From Streptomyces sp. 378 (GTDB lineage Bacteria; Actinomycetota; Actinomycetes; Streptomycetales; Streptomycetaceae), in the NCBI RefSeq assembly GCF_030124145.1, contig NZ_JASKMS010000005.1, forward strand, positions 62,001-126,000: 64,000 nt of DNA, read 5' to 3'. The translations under genes and the position numbers were made by a program. This document shows positions 34,806 through 42,967 of this stretch, piece by piece; the stretch's first letter is position 1; the number at the start of each line of letters is the position of its first letter. A model generated the notes under the pieces. That model was not told where the DNA came from. It saw only the letters and a program-made list of their open reading frames with translations, and searched no databases.

Positions 34806-35594
34806 TCAGCCGCGCACGCCGCACAGGTGCAGCAGCGCGGCCACCCCGCGGTACGGATCCGTCCGCCCGGCCTTCTCCTCCACCGCGACCAGCGTCTCCA
34901 CGTCGGCCGGGACCTGCGCGCCGTCCGCCGCCGTGTCGGTGAACACCCGCACCCCGTACCAGGCGTGCAGCGGCGCCCCGATCCCCGCGAGCGTCGACGT
35001 CAGGTCCTTCAGCCGGTCGGCGCGCACGTCGAGCCCCAGCCGGTTGCGGTAGGACACCGTGTCGAAGGCGGCCAGCGCCCCCGGCCAGTCACCGGACAGG
35101 CCCGGCCGGAACGCGAGCGCGTCGCCGTTGCGCACGAGCAGGGACAGCAGCCCGCCGGGCGCGAGCATCCGGGCGAGACCCGCCAGCAGCGGGTCGGGTT
35201 CCTCGACGTACATCAGGACGCCGTGGCACAGCACCACGTCGAAACTGCCGGGCAGGAAGTGCACACCGGTGTCCCGGCCGTCGCCCTCGATGACGCGCAT
35301 CCGCTCCCGGATGCCCTCCGGCTCCCCGGCCAGGGACTCCCGGGCCGCGGCGACCATCGTCGCGTTCTGCTCCAGACCGGTCACCTGGTGCCCGGCCCGG
35401 GCCAGCCGCAGCGCCTGCGTGCCCTGGCCCATCCCCACGTCGAGCACCCGCAGGCGCTGACCGACCGGGAACCGGCCGACTATCTGCTCGTCCAGCTGGC
35501 GGGCCACCAGCTCCTGTCGGACGACATCGCGCAGCCCGCCCAGCTTGTCCAGCCAGGCCTGCGCCGCACCCCCGGAGAACGGCGTCGTGGTCAG
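34806..35594 (-). CDS. Class I SAM-dependent methyltransferase, probable CTG start
   Basis: 262 residues if translation starts at CTG 35594. The sequence from there reads (L/M)TTTPFSGGAAQAWLDKLGG and continues into VRQELVARQLDEQIVGRFPV, a plausible conserved N-terminus. The first standard start, GTG 35507, would remove 29 of these residues. The SAM-binding motif is VLDVGMGQGTQALRLA, followed by GLEQNATMVAAA, SFDVVLCHGVLMYVEEP and LAPGGLLSLLVRNGDALAFR. Residues around YRNRLGLDVRADR resemble CmoA/SmtA-like tRNA methyltransferases, but the substrate is not certain. The CTG overlaps the TGA of the DUF3043 gene (CTGA) with GGAGAG seven bases before it, so translation is probably coupled. Confidence 0.85.
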   Translation of the reverse strand: MTTTPFSGGAAQAWLDKLGGLRDVVRQELVARQLDEQIVGRFPVGQRLRVLDVGMGQGTQALRLARAGHQVTGLEQNATMVAAARESLAGEPEGIRERMRVIEGDGRDTGVHFLPGSFDVVLCHGVLMYVEEPDPLLAGLARMLAPGGLLSLLVRNGDALAFRPGLSGDWPGALAAFDTVSYRNRLGLDVRADRLKDLTSTLAGIGAPLHAWYGVRVFTDTAADGAQVPADVETLVAVEEKAGRTDPYRGVAALLHLCGVRG

Positions 35595-36190
35595 GGCCGC
35601 TCTCCACGTTTGACCTGCGGCTTCGGCAGCCGGAGCCGGCGCATCTGGAGGGAGCGCATCAGGGCGTAGGCGACGGCGCCGCGCTTGTTCTCACCCGCGA
35701 AGCGCTCGTTCAGCTGCTTCTTCAGACGGAAGGCCGTCGCGAACGAGTCGAGCACGATCAGCACGATCACCACGAGCCACAGCAGCAGCGCGATGTTCTG
35801 CAGCGACGCCACCCGCACCATGCTCAGCACGAGGATGACCACGGCCATCGGCAGGAAGAACTCGGCGATGTTGAACCGCGAGTCGACGAAGTCGCGCGCG
35901 AACCGGCGGACCGGTCCCTTGTCCCGCGCAGGCAGATACCGCTCGTCGCCGCTCGCCAGCGCCTGGCGCTGCCGCTCCATCGCGGCACGGCGCTCCTCGC
36001 GCTGTCGCTTGGCGGCCTCCTTGCGCGTCATCGACGTGTTGGCCACGCTGCGGCGCGAGGACTGGGCCTGGCTGCGCTTGGGCGTGGGGCGGCCCTTGGG
36101 GGCCTCGGGGTGACGGGGCTGACTGGAGTCGGTCACCGGCGCCTTGTCGGCGTCCTGGGCCTTCTCATCCTTCGCACGGCTACGGAACAC
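35591..36190 (-). CDS. DUF3043 family membrane protein
   Basis: 199 residues. A basic, disordered N-terminal half (KGRPTPKRSQAQSSRRSVAN and RKEAAKRQREERRAAMERQ) is followed by the conserved DERYLPARDKGPVRRFARDF, two transmembrane helices (FFLPMAVVILVLSMVRVASL and IALLLWLVVIVLIVLDSFA) and a basic C-terminus. DUF3043 is an actinobacterial family of unknown function. GTG 36190 (VFRSRAKDEK) is the usual start; TACCCT lies eight bases upstream, suggesting a nearly leaderless transcript. The gene overlaps the downstream methyltransferase by 4 bases. Confidence 0.88.
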   Translation of the reverse strand: MFRSRAKDEKAQDADKAPVTDSSQPRHPEAPKGRPTPKRSQAQSSRRSVANTSMTRKEAAKRQREERRAAMERQRQALASGDERYLPARDKGPVRRFARDFVDSRFNIAEFFLPMAVVILVLSMVRVASLQNIALLLWLVVIVLIVLDSFATAFRLKKQLNERFAGENKRGAVAYALMRSLQMRRLRLPKPQVKRGERP

Positions 36191-36495
36191 AAAACCCAAG
36201 GGTAAGGGCTTCGGGGCATGGACCCCAGCCCCGCGGGGAACGATCCGGCAACACCAGTCGTCAGTAAGGGGACAGAGGGGACGTTGCGTACGTCTCCGGA
36301 TGCCTCTCGGGGTGTACGGCTCCGGTGGCCCCGGGGATCACCTACTCCCTACGCCGGAGCGGGAGCGTACGCAGTCGTCCTTGGGGATGAGCGCATCCGT
36401 CCCCGAACAGTGCGGTAATGGATGCAGGGCCCGTACTGTGGGTTCTGTCGCAGGAGCAGCTGCCGAAGTCGGTCAGAAGGGGGCGCGCGAAGCCC
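36191..36495. other. Divergent promoter region, DUF3043/pspA
   Basis: 305 bases. Holds the DUF3043 -10 candidate (36199-36204) and, for pspA, TACTGT at about 36434-36439 that would give a 50-base leader. Several short dyads are present (for example CTACGCCGGAGCGGGAGCGTA around 36350-36370), without a clear named operator. Confidence 0.4.
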
Positions 36496-37293
36496 ATGAG
36501 CGGTGTCATGAAGCGTATGGGGATGATCTTCCGCGCGAAGGCGAACAAGGCCCTGGACCGGGCCGAGGACCCGCGCGAGACCCTCGATTACTCGTACCAG
36601 AAGCAGCTGGAGCTGCTCCAGAAGGTCCGCCGCGGCGTCGCCGACGTGGCGACCTCCCGCAAACGTCTGGAACTCCAGCTGAACCAGTTGCAGTCGCAGT
36701 CGGGCAAGCTGGAGGACCAGGGCCGCAAGGCGCTCGCGCTGGGCCGTGAGGACCTGGCCCGCGAGGCACTCTCCCGCCGGGCCGCGCTCCAGCAGCAGGT
36801 GACCGACCTGGAGACCCAGCACGCGACGCTGCAGGGCGAGGAGGAGAAGCTCACCCTCGCGGCCCAGCGGCTCCAGGCCAAGGTCGACGCCTTCCGCACG
36901 AAGAAGGAGACGATCAAGGCGACGTACACCGCGGCCCAGGCACAGACCCGGATCGGCGAGGCCTTCTCCGGCATCTCCGAGGAGATGGGCGACGTCGGCC
37001 TGGCCATTCAGCGTGCCGAGGACAAGACGGCCCAGCTCCAGGCCCGCGCCGGCGCGATCGACGAGCTGCTCGCCTCCGGTGCCCTGGAGGACCCCTCCGG
37101 CATGCACAAGGACGACCTTCAGGCCGAGCTGGACCGGCTCTCCGGTGGTACGGATGTGGAGCTGGAACTGCAGCGCATGAAGGCCGAGCTGGCCGGCGGT
37201 TCGGGCAGCGGGCAGCAGGCCATCGAAGGCGGCGCGAACGGGCAGCAGTCCCCGCAGCAGCCGCAGGACACTCCGCGCTTCGACAAGCAGTAG
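36496..37293 (+). CDS. pspA: Phage shock protein A (PspA/IM30 family)
   Basis: 265 residues. Membrane-remodelling ESCRT-III-like protein that protects the cytoplasmic membrane under stress. It starts MSGVMKRMGMIFRAKANKAL with the amphipathic first helix, then DRAEDPRETLDYSYQKQLEL, and is almost entirely coiled coil (long heptads with LQQQVTDLETQHATLQGEEE). The C-terminus is a Gly/Gln-rich tail. ATG 36508 is an alternative start. PspA in S. lividans was linked to stress resistance. It is followed after 23 bases by the small pspAA gene, probably an operon. Confidence 0.95.
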   Translation: MSGVMKRMGMIFRAKANKALDRAEDPRETLDYSYQKQLELLQKVRRGVADVATSRKRLELQLNQLQSQSGKLEDQGRKALALGREDLAREALSRRAALQQQVTDLETQHATLQGEEEKLTLAAQRLQAKVDAFRTKKETIKATYTAAQAQTRIGEAFSGISEEMGDVGLAIQRAEDKTAQLQARAGAIDELLASGALEDPSGMHKDDLQAELDRLSGGTDVELELQRMKAELAGGSGSGQQAIEGGANGQQSPQQPQDTPRFDKQ

Positions 37294-37316
37294 GGGTCCA
37301 CGCCTAGGAGGGCGAC

Positions 37317-37595
37317 ATGATCGTACGGATCATGGGGGAGGGCCAGGTGAGCCTGGCCGACGGCCACCTCGCCGAGCTGAACAAGCTGGACGACGAACTC
37401 CTGGCGGAGATGGAGAACGGCGACGGCCCCGGCTTCCGCCGCACCCTCCAGGCTCTCCTGTCCAGGGTCCGCGACCTGGGCGACCCCCTGCCCGACGACT
37501 CCCTGGAGCCTTCGGAACTGATCCTGCCCTCTCCGGACGCCACGCTGGAGGACGTCAGGGAGTTCCTGAGCGACGACGGTCTGATCCCGGGCTGA
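37317..37595 (+). CDS. pspAA: PspA-associated protein PspAA
   Basis: 92 residues, MIVRIMGEGQVSLADGHLAE, the typical start of this small partner domain (beta-rich N-terminus, then LNKLDDELLAEMENGD and an acidic C-terminus with LSRVRDLGDPLPDDSLEPSE). The protein is found next to PspA in actinobacteria and archaea and probably binds it. AGGAGGGCGAC directly precedes ATG 37317. Confidence 0.9.
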   Translation: MIVRIMGEGQVSLADGHLAELNKLDDELLAEMENGDGPGFRRTLQALLSRVRDLGDPLPDDSLEPSELILPSPDATLEDVREFLSDDGLIPG

Positions 37596-37665
37596 GTGCC
37601 GCACCCCGTGGCCGGGCCGAGGAGGGACTGGGGGCGCGGCCCCGGTCCGGCTACCGTGGACAGCC

Positions 37666-38889
37666 GTGAGCACTCTCGCGCGGGCCCGATGCCGGGCCAA
37701 GGCGCATCCCCTGGCCATGGACGCGGTCCTGGCCACCTCCGTCCTTCTCTGCATGGTCGCCGGTTCGTTCGTGGAGCCCCGGCACCAAGACAGCGTCAGC
37801 TGGGCCCTGCGCACCCCCGACACCCTCAGCCTCGTCCTCATGGCCCTCGGCGCCGCCGCCCTGGTCTTCCGCCGCCGGGCCCCGATGACGGTCCTCGCCC
37901 TCACCGGCGCCGTCTCCGTGGTCGAGTCGGTCACCGGCGATCCCCGCGCCCCCGTCGCCATGTCCGCCGTCGTCGCCCTGTACACCGTCGCCTCCACCAC
38001 CGACCGCCCCACCACCTGGCGCGTCGGCCTGCTCACCATGACCGTGCTGACCGGCGCCGCCATGTCGGCCGGTTCCCTGCCCTGGTACGCCCAGGAAAAC
38101 CTCGCGATCTTCGCCTGGACCGGTATCGGTGCCACCGCCGGCGACGCCGTCCGCAGCCGCCGCGCCTTCGTCCAGGCCATCCGGGAGCGCGCCGAACGGG
38201 CCGAGCGCACCCGTGAGGAGGAGGCCCGCCGCCGGGTGGCCGAGGAGCGCCTGCGCATCGCCCGGGACCTGCACGACGTCGTCGCCCACCACATCGCCCT
38301 GGTCAACGTCCAGGCCGGAGTCGCCGCCCATGTCATGGACAAGCGCCCCGACCAGGCCAAGGAGGCACTCGCGCACGTCCGCGAGGCCAGCCGCTCCGCC
38401 CTCAACGAGCTTCGCGCCACCGTGGGCCTGCTGCGGCAGTCCGGCGACCCGGAGGCCCCGACCGAACCCGCCCCGGGCCTGGACCGCCTCGACGAACTCA
38501 CCGGCACCTTCCGCAGTGCCGGCCTGCACATCGAGGTCGCCCGCGCCGACCAGGGGGGCACCACCCTCCCCGCGGCCGTCGACCTGGCCGCCTACCGGAT
38601 CATCCAGGAGGCTCTCACCAACGTGCAGAAGCACGCCGGGCCCCGGGCCAAGGCGGAGGTCAGCGTCGTACGCGTCGGACCGAACATCGAGATCACCGTG
38701 CTCGACGACGGCAGCGGCGAGAACGAGAACCGGCACAGCGGCGGCGGCCACGGACTGCTCGGCATGCGCGAGCGCGTCAGCGCCCTGCGCGGCACCCTCA
38801 CCACCGGTCCCCGCTACGGCGGCGGCTTCCGCGTCCATGCCATCCTGCCGGTCAAGAACCGCACACCCACCGGGGAGGACCCCGCATGA
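37666..38889 (+). CDS. NarL-family sensor histidine kinase
   Basis: 407 residues. Four to five N-terminal transmembrane helices (residues 18-155) with little extracytoplasmic loop, then a short coiled coil, the HisKA_3 dimerisation domain with the phosphorylated H203 (RDLHDVVAHHIALVNVQAG), and the HATPase_c domain (AAYRIIQEALTNVQKHAG, DDGSG, GGGHGLLGMRERV). Intramembrane-sensing kinases of this form often respond to envelope stress or drugs. TACCGT lies eight bases before GTG 37666. The stop overlaps the response regulator start (ATGA). The genes on either side (pspA, RND exporter) suggest membrane stress as input. Confidence 0.93.
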   Translation: MSTLARARCRAKAHPLAMDAVLATSVLLCMVAGSFVEPRHQDSVSWALRTPDTLSLVLMALGAAALVFRRRAPMTVLALTGAVSVVESVTGDPRAPVAMSAVVALYTVASTTDRPTTWRVGLLTMTVLTGAAMSAGSLPWYAQENLAIFAWTGIGATAGDAVRSRRAFVQAIRERAERAERTREEEARRRVAEERLRIARDLHDVVAHHIALVNVQAGVAAHVMDKRPDQAKEALAHVREASRSALNELRATVGLLRQSGDPEAPTEPAPGLDRLDELTGTFRSAGLHIEVARADQGGTTLPAAVDLAAYRIIQEALTNVQKHAGPRAKAEVSVVRVGPNIEITVLDDGSGENENRHSGGGHGLLGMRERVSALRGTLTTGPRYGGGFRVHAILPVKNRTPTGEDPA

Positions 38890-39569
38890 CCATCCGTGTC
38901 CTGCTCGCCGACGACCAGGCGCTGCTGCGCAGCGCCTTCCGCGTGCTCGTCGACTCCGAGCCCGACATGGAGGTGGTCGGCGAGGCCTCCGACGGCGCCG
39001 AGGCGGTGCGGCTGGCGAAGGAGCGGCGCGCGGACGTCGTCCTCATGGACATCCGCATGCCCGGCACCGACGGCCTCGCCGCGACCCGCATGATCAGCGC
39101 CGACCCCGCCCTCGCCGAGGTCCGGGTGGTGATCCTGACGACGTTTGAGGTCGACGACTACGTCGTGCGGTCGCTGCGCGCGGGAGCGTCCGGCTTCCTC
39201 GGGAAGGGCTCCGAGCCCGAGGAACTCCTGAACGCCATCCGTATCGCGGCCGGCGGCCAGGCCCTGCTCTCCCCGGCGGCCACCACGGGCCTGATCGCCC
39301 GGTTCCTCGCCACACGGGACCCGGCCGACGACGAGCGCGACCCGGCCCGCGGCCAACGGCTCGACTCGCTCACCGTCCGCGAGCGCGAAGTTCTCGTGCA
39401 GGTCGCCGGCGGGCACTCCAACGACGAGATCGCCGAGCGCCTCGAAGTCAGCCCGCTGACGGTGAAGACGCACGTCAACCGGGCCATGGCCAAGCTCGGA
39501 GCCCGGGACCGGGCTCAGCTCGTGGTCACCGCGTACGAGTCGGGCCTGGTCCGTCCGAGGGTGGAGTAG
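38886..39569 (+). CDS. NarL/FixJ-family response regulator
   Basis: 227 residues. Receiver domain with D9/D10, phospho-acceptor D55 (VLMDIRMPG), T in ILTTFEVDDYVV and K in GFLGKGSEPEELL. The C-terminal LuxR-type HTH reads LTVREREVLVQVAGGHSNDE and LTVKTHVNRAMAKLGARDR. It is translationally coupled to the kinase (4-base overlap). A perfect 13-bp palindrome (39598-39610) lies between it and the RND exporter gene and is a possible binding site. Confidence 0.95.
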   Translation: MTIRVLLADDQALLRSAFRVLVDSEPDMEVVGEASDGAEAVRLAKERRADVVLMDIRMPGTDGLAATRMISADPALAEVRVVILTTFEVDDYVVRSLRAGASGFLGKGSEPEELLNAIRIAAGGQALLSPAATTGLIARFLATRDPADDERDPARGQRLDSLTVREREVLVQVAGGHSNDEIAERLEVSPLTVKTHVNRAMAKLGARDRAQLVVTAYESGLVRPRVE

Positions 39570-39597
39570 GCCCGACCCGGGCGTACTGCGGCGGGAG

Positions 39598-39610
39598 TAT
39601 GCGCCGCATA
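39598..39610. promoter_or_regulatory. 13-bp palindrome upstream of the RND exporter
   Basis: TATGCG-C-CGCATA is perfect around 39604, and is nested in a wider GCGGCG/CGCCGC dyad (39588-39607). It is 120 bases before the exporter start and 29 bases after the regulator stop. It could be a regulator site or part of a weak terminator. Confidence 0.45.
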
Positions 39611-39729
39611 AGGAAATGGACCTGGGGCCTACGAAACCCCGTTCCCCCATGGCCCAGGGTGTAGGGGCGGGCGCTCTTCCGCGCGTCCGCTGCCGCTTCT
39701 GCCGCCAAACAGAAGAGAGACCCTCACCC

Positions 39730-42700
39730 ATGTCCTGGCTGTCCAGGTTCAGCCTCGCGCAACGGGCCTTGATCGGGCTGATGTCGATCATCGCGCTCGT
39801 CTTCGGGGCGATCGCGATACCCCAGCTCAAGCAGCAGCTGCTGCCCACCATCGAACTGCCCGTGGTGTCCGTGCTGGCGCCGTACCAGGGCGCGTCACCG
39901 GACGTGGTCGAGAAGCAGGTCGTCGAACCCCTCGAGGACACCCTCGAAGCCGTCGACGGCATCAGCGGCGTCACCTCCACCGCCAGCGAGGGCAACGCCG
40001 TGATCATGGCGTCCTTCGACTACGGCAACGACACCAAGCAGCTCGTCGCCGACGTCCAGCAGGCCGTCAACCGGGCCCGCGTCCAGCTCCCGGACGACGT
40101 AGACCCGCAAGTCGTCGCCGGTTCCACGGACGACATGCCGACCGTCGTCCTCGCCGTCACCTCCGGCCGGGACCAGCAGGCCCTGGCCGACCAGCTCGAC
40201 CAGACCGTCGTGCCGGAGCTGAAGAGCATCGACGGCGTCGGCCAGGTCACCGTCGACGGTGTGCGCGACCTCCAGGTCACCGTCACACCCGACGACGCCG
40301 AGCTCGCCAAGGCGGGTCTGACCTCGCAGTCCCTCGCCCAGGCGCTCCAGGCGGGCGGCGCGACCGTCCCGGCCGGCTCCTTCGACGAGGGCGGCGCCAA
40401 CCGCACGGTCCGGGTCGGCGGCGGTCTCACTTCGCTGCGGCAGATCCAGGACCTGATGGTCCCGGGCGAGCCCGGCGCCAAGGGCAAGCCGGTGCGCCTC
40501 GGTGACGTGGCCACGGTGAAGCAGCAGGAGGCCACGGCCGACTCCATCACCCGCACCGACGGCAGGCCCAGCCTCGCCGTCGCCGTCACCATGGACCGCG
40601 ACGGCAGCGCGGTCGCCATCTCCGACGCCGTCCGGGACAAGCTCCCGGACCTGCGCGAGGACCTCGGGTCCGGCGCGAACCTCACGATCGTCAGCGACCA
40701 GGGCCCGGCCGTGTCGAAGTCCATCAAGGGCCTGACCACCGAGGGCGCGCTCGGTCTGCTCTTCGCGGTCCTGGTGATCCTGGTCTTCCTGGCCTCGATC
40801 CGCTCGACCCTCGTGACCGCGGTGTCCATCCCGCTGTCCGTGGTGCTCGCCCTGATCGTGCTCTGGACGCGCGACCTGTCGCTGAACGTCCTCACGCTGG
40901 GCGCCCTGACCATCGCCATCGGCCGGGTCGTCGACGACTCGATCGTGGTCCTGGAGAACATCAAGCGCCACCTCGGCTACGGCGAGGAGCGCCACTCGGC
41001 CATCCTCACCGCCGTCCGCGAGGTGGCCGGCGCGGTGACGTCCTCGACGCTCACCACGGTCGCGGTGTTCCTGCCGATCGGCCTGGTCGGCGGCATGGTG
41101 GGCGAACTGTTCGGCTCGTTCAGCCTCACCGTGACGGCCGCCCTGCTGGCGTCCCTCCTCGTCTCCCTGACGGTCGTGCCGGTCCTGTCGTACTGGTTCC
41201 TGCGCCCGCCCAAGGGCACCCCCGAGGACGCGGCCGAGGCACGCCGGCTGGCCGAGGAGAAGGAGGCCGAGAGCCGCCTCCAGCGCATCTACGTCCCCGT
41301 CCTGCGCTTCGCGACCCGCCGCCGCCTCACCAGCGTGGCCATCGCCCTCGTCGTCCTGGTCGGCACCTTCGGCATGGCGCCGCTGCTGAAGACGAACTTC
41401 TTCGACCAGGGCGAGCAGGAGGTCCTCACCGTCAGGCAGGAGCTGAAGCCCGGCACCAGCCTGGCCGCGACCGACGCCCAGGCGAAGAAGGTCGAGAAGC
41501 TGCTCGCCCGCACCGAGGGCGTGAAGGACTACCAGGTCACGGTCGGCTCGTCCGGCTTCATGGCGGCCTTCGGCGGCGGCACCGACACCAACCAGGCCTC
41601 CTACCAGGTGATGCTGGAGGGCTCGGCGTCCTACGAGGACGTCCAGAGCAGCATCGAGAAGGGCCTGGCCGGGCTGAAGGGCATCGGTACGACCACCGTC
41701 GCCGCCGGTGACGGCTTCGGCAGCCAGGACCTCAGCGTGGTCGTCAAGGCCGCCGACGCCGACGTCCTGCGCACGGCCGCCGAGGAGGTCCGCAAGACGG
41801 TCGCCTCCCTCGACGACGTCACGGACGTCAGCAGCGACCTGGCGACCAGCGTGCCCCGCATCTCGGTCACGGCCGGCGACAAGGCGGCCGCGGCCGGTTT
41901 CAACGACCAGACGCTCGGAGCGGCCGTCGCCCAGGCCGTTCGCGGCACCACCGCGGCCAAGGCGACCCTGGACGACACCGAGCGCGACGTCGTCATCCGC
42001 TCGGCGAAGCCCGCCACGACCCTGAAGCAGCTTCAGGACCTGCGCCTGGGCGGCACGGTGAAGCTCGGTGACATCGCCACCGTCAAGCTGGTCGACGGCC
42101 CGGTCTCCATGACCCGCATCGACGGGCAGCGCGCGGCCACCATCACCGCGAAGCCGACCGGCGACAACACCGGCGCGGTCAGCACCCGGCTCCAGTCCGA
42201 GATCGACGCGCTGAAGCTCCCCGACGGCGCGACGGCGTCCATCGGCGGCGTCTCCGAGGACCAGGACGAGGCGTTCGCCAACCTGGGCCTGGCGATGCTG
42301 GCGGCCATCGCGATCGTCTTCATGCTGCTGGTGGGCACCTTCCGGTCCCTGATCCAGCCGCTGATCCTGCTCGTCTCCATCCCGTTCGCCGCGACCGGCG
42401 CGATCGGCCTGCTGATCGCCACCGGCACCCCGATGGGCGTCCCGGCGATGATCGGCATGCTGATGCTGATCGGCATCGTGGTGACGAACGCGATCGTGCT
42501 GATCGACCTGATCAACCAGTACCGCCGGCAGGGCCACGGCGTCGTCGAGGCCGTGATCGAGGGCGGCCGGCACCGGCTGCGCCCGATCCTCATGACCGCC
42601 CTGGCGACGATCTTCGCCCTGCTGCCCATGGCCCTCGGCATCACCGGCGAGGGCGGCTTCATCGCCCAGCCGCTGGCCGTGGTCGTCATCGGCGGCCTGG

Positions 42701-42852
42701 TGACGTCGACGCTGCTCACCCTGCTGCTGGTGCCGACGCTCTACGCGATGGTCGAACTCCGCAGGGAGCGCCGGGCGAGGAAGCGGGCGGCGAAGAGGGG
42801 CCTGCCCGCCGAGCGGACGGACGCGCCGGAGCCGGAGCCCGCGAACGTCTGA
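39730..42852 (+). CDS. RND efflux transporter (HAE1/AcrB-like)
   Basis: 1040 residues, the length of AcrB-type pumps. ATG 39730 (MSWLSRFSLAQRALIGLMSI). Two repeats of one transmembrane helix, a large extracytoplasmic porter loop and five more helices each. The proton-relay pair D402/D403 is present in GRVVDDSIVVLENIKRH. Porter motifs such as LPTIELPVVSVLAPYQGASP and DVVEKQVVEPLEDTLEAVDG are typical. It is more like Gram-positive SwrC/YerP than mycobacterial MmpL. No membrane-fusion partner is nearby, as usual in Gram-positives. The two-component system immediately upstream probably controls it. Confidence 0.94.
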   Translation: MSWLSRFSLAQRALIGLMSIIALVFGAIAIPQLKQQLLPTIELPVVSVLAPYQGASPDVVEKQVVEPLEDTLEAVDGISGVTSTASEGNAVIMASFDYGNDTKQLVADVQQAVNRARVQLPDDVDPQVVAGSTDDMPTVVLAVTSGRDQQALADQLDQTVVPELKSIDGVGQVTVDGVRDLQVTVTPDDAELAKAGLTSQSLAQALQAGGATVPAGSFDEGGANRTVRVGGGLTSLRQIQDLMVPGEPGAKGKPVRLGDVATVKQQEATADSITRTDGRPSLAVAVTMDRDGSAVAISDAVRDKLPDLREDLGSGANLTIVSDQGPAVSKSIKGLTTEGALGLLFAVLVILVFLASIRSTLVTAVSIPLSVVLALIVLWTRDLSLNVLTLGALTIAIGRVVDDSIVVLENIKRHLGYGEERHSAILTAVREVAGAVTSSTLTTVAVFLPIGLVGGMVGELFGSFSLTVTAALLASLLVSLTVVPVLSYWFLRPPKGTPEDAAEARRLAEEKEAESRLQRIYVPVLRFATRRRLTSVAIALVVLVGTFGMAPLLKTNFFDQGEQEVLTVRQELKPGTSLAATDAQAKKVEKLLARTEGVKDYQVTVGSSGFMAAFGGGTDTNQASYQVMLEGSASYEDVQSSIEKGLAGLKGIGTTTVAAGDGFGSQDLSVVVKAADADVLRTAAEEVRKTVASLDDVTDVSSDLATSVPRISVTAGDKAAAAGFNDQTLGAAVAQAVRGTTAAKATLDDTERDVVIRSAKPATTLKQLQDLRLGGTVKLGDIATVKLVDGPVSMTRIDGQRAATITAKPTGDNTGAVSTRLQSEIDALKLPDGATASIGGVSEDQDEAFANLGLAMLAAIAIVFMLLVGTFRSLIQPLILLVSIPFAATGAIGLLIATGTPMGVPAMIGMLMLIGIVVTNAIVLIDLINQYRRQGHGVVEAVIEGGRHRLRPILMTALATIFALLPMALGITGEGGFIAQPLAVVVIGGLVTSTLLTLLLVPTLYAMVELRRERRARKRAAKRGLPAERTDAPEPEPANV

Positions 42853-42870
42853 CGGCCTGATCCGGCGGCG

Positions 42871-42903
42871 GCCGGGCACCGGACCCGCGGGCCGGTGCCC
42901 GGC
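42871..42903 (+). terminator. Terminator after the RND gene
   Basis: 12-bp perfect stem (42871-42882 with 42892-42903), 9-base loop, 18 bases after the stop. Confidence 0.85.
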
Positions 42904-42967
42904 CGCCCGTGCACGCGTTCCGTATCCTGTGATCTCGAACCGCTCAACGGGGGAGGGGGATCCGGGC

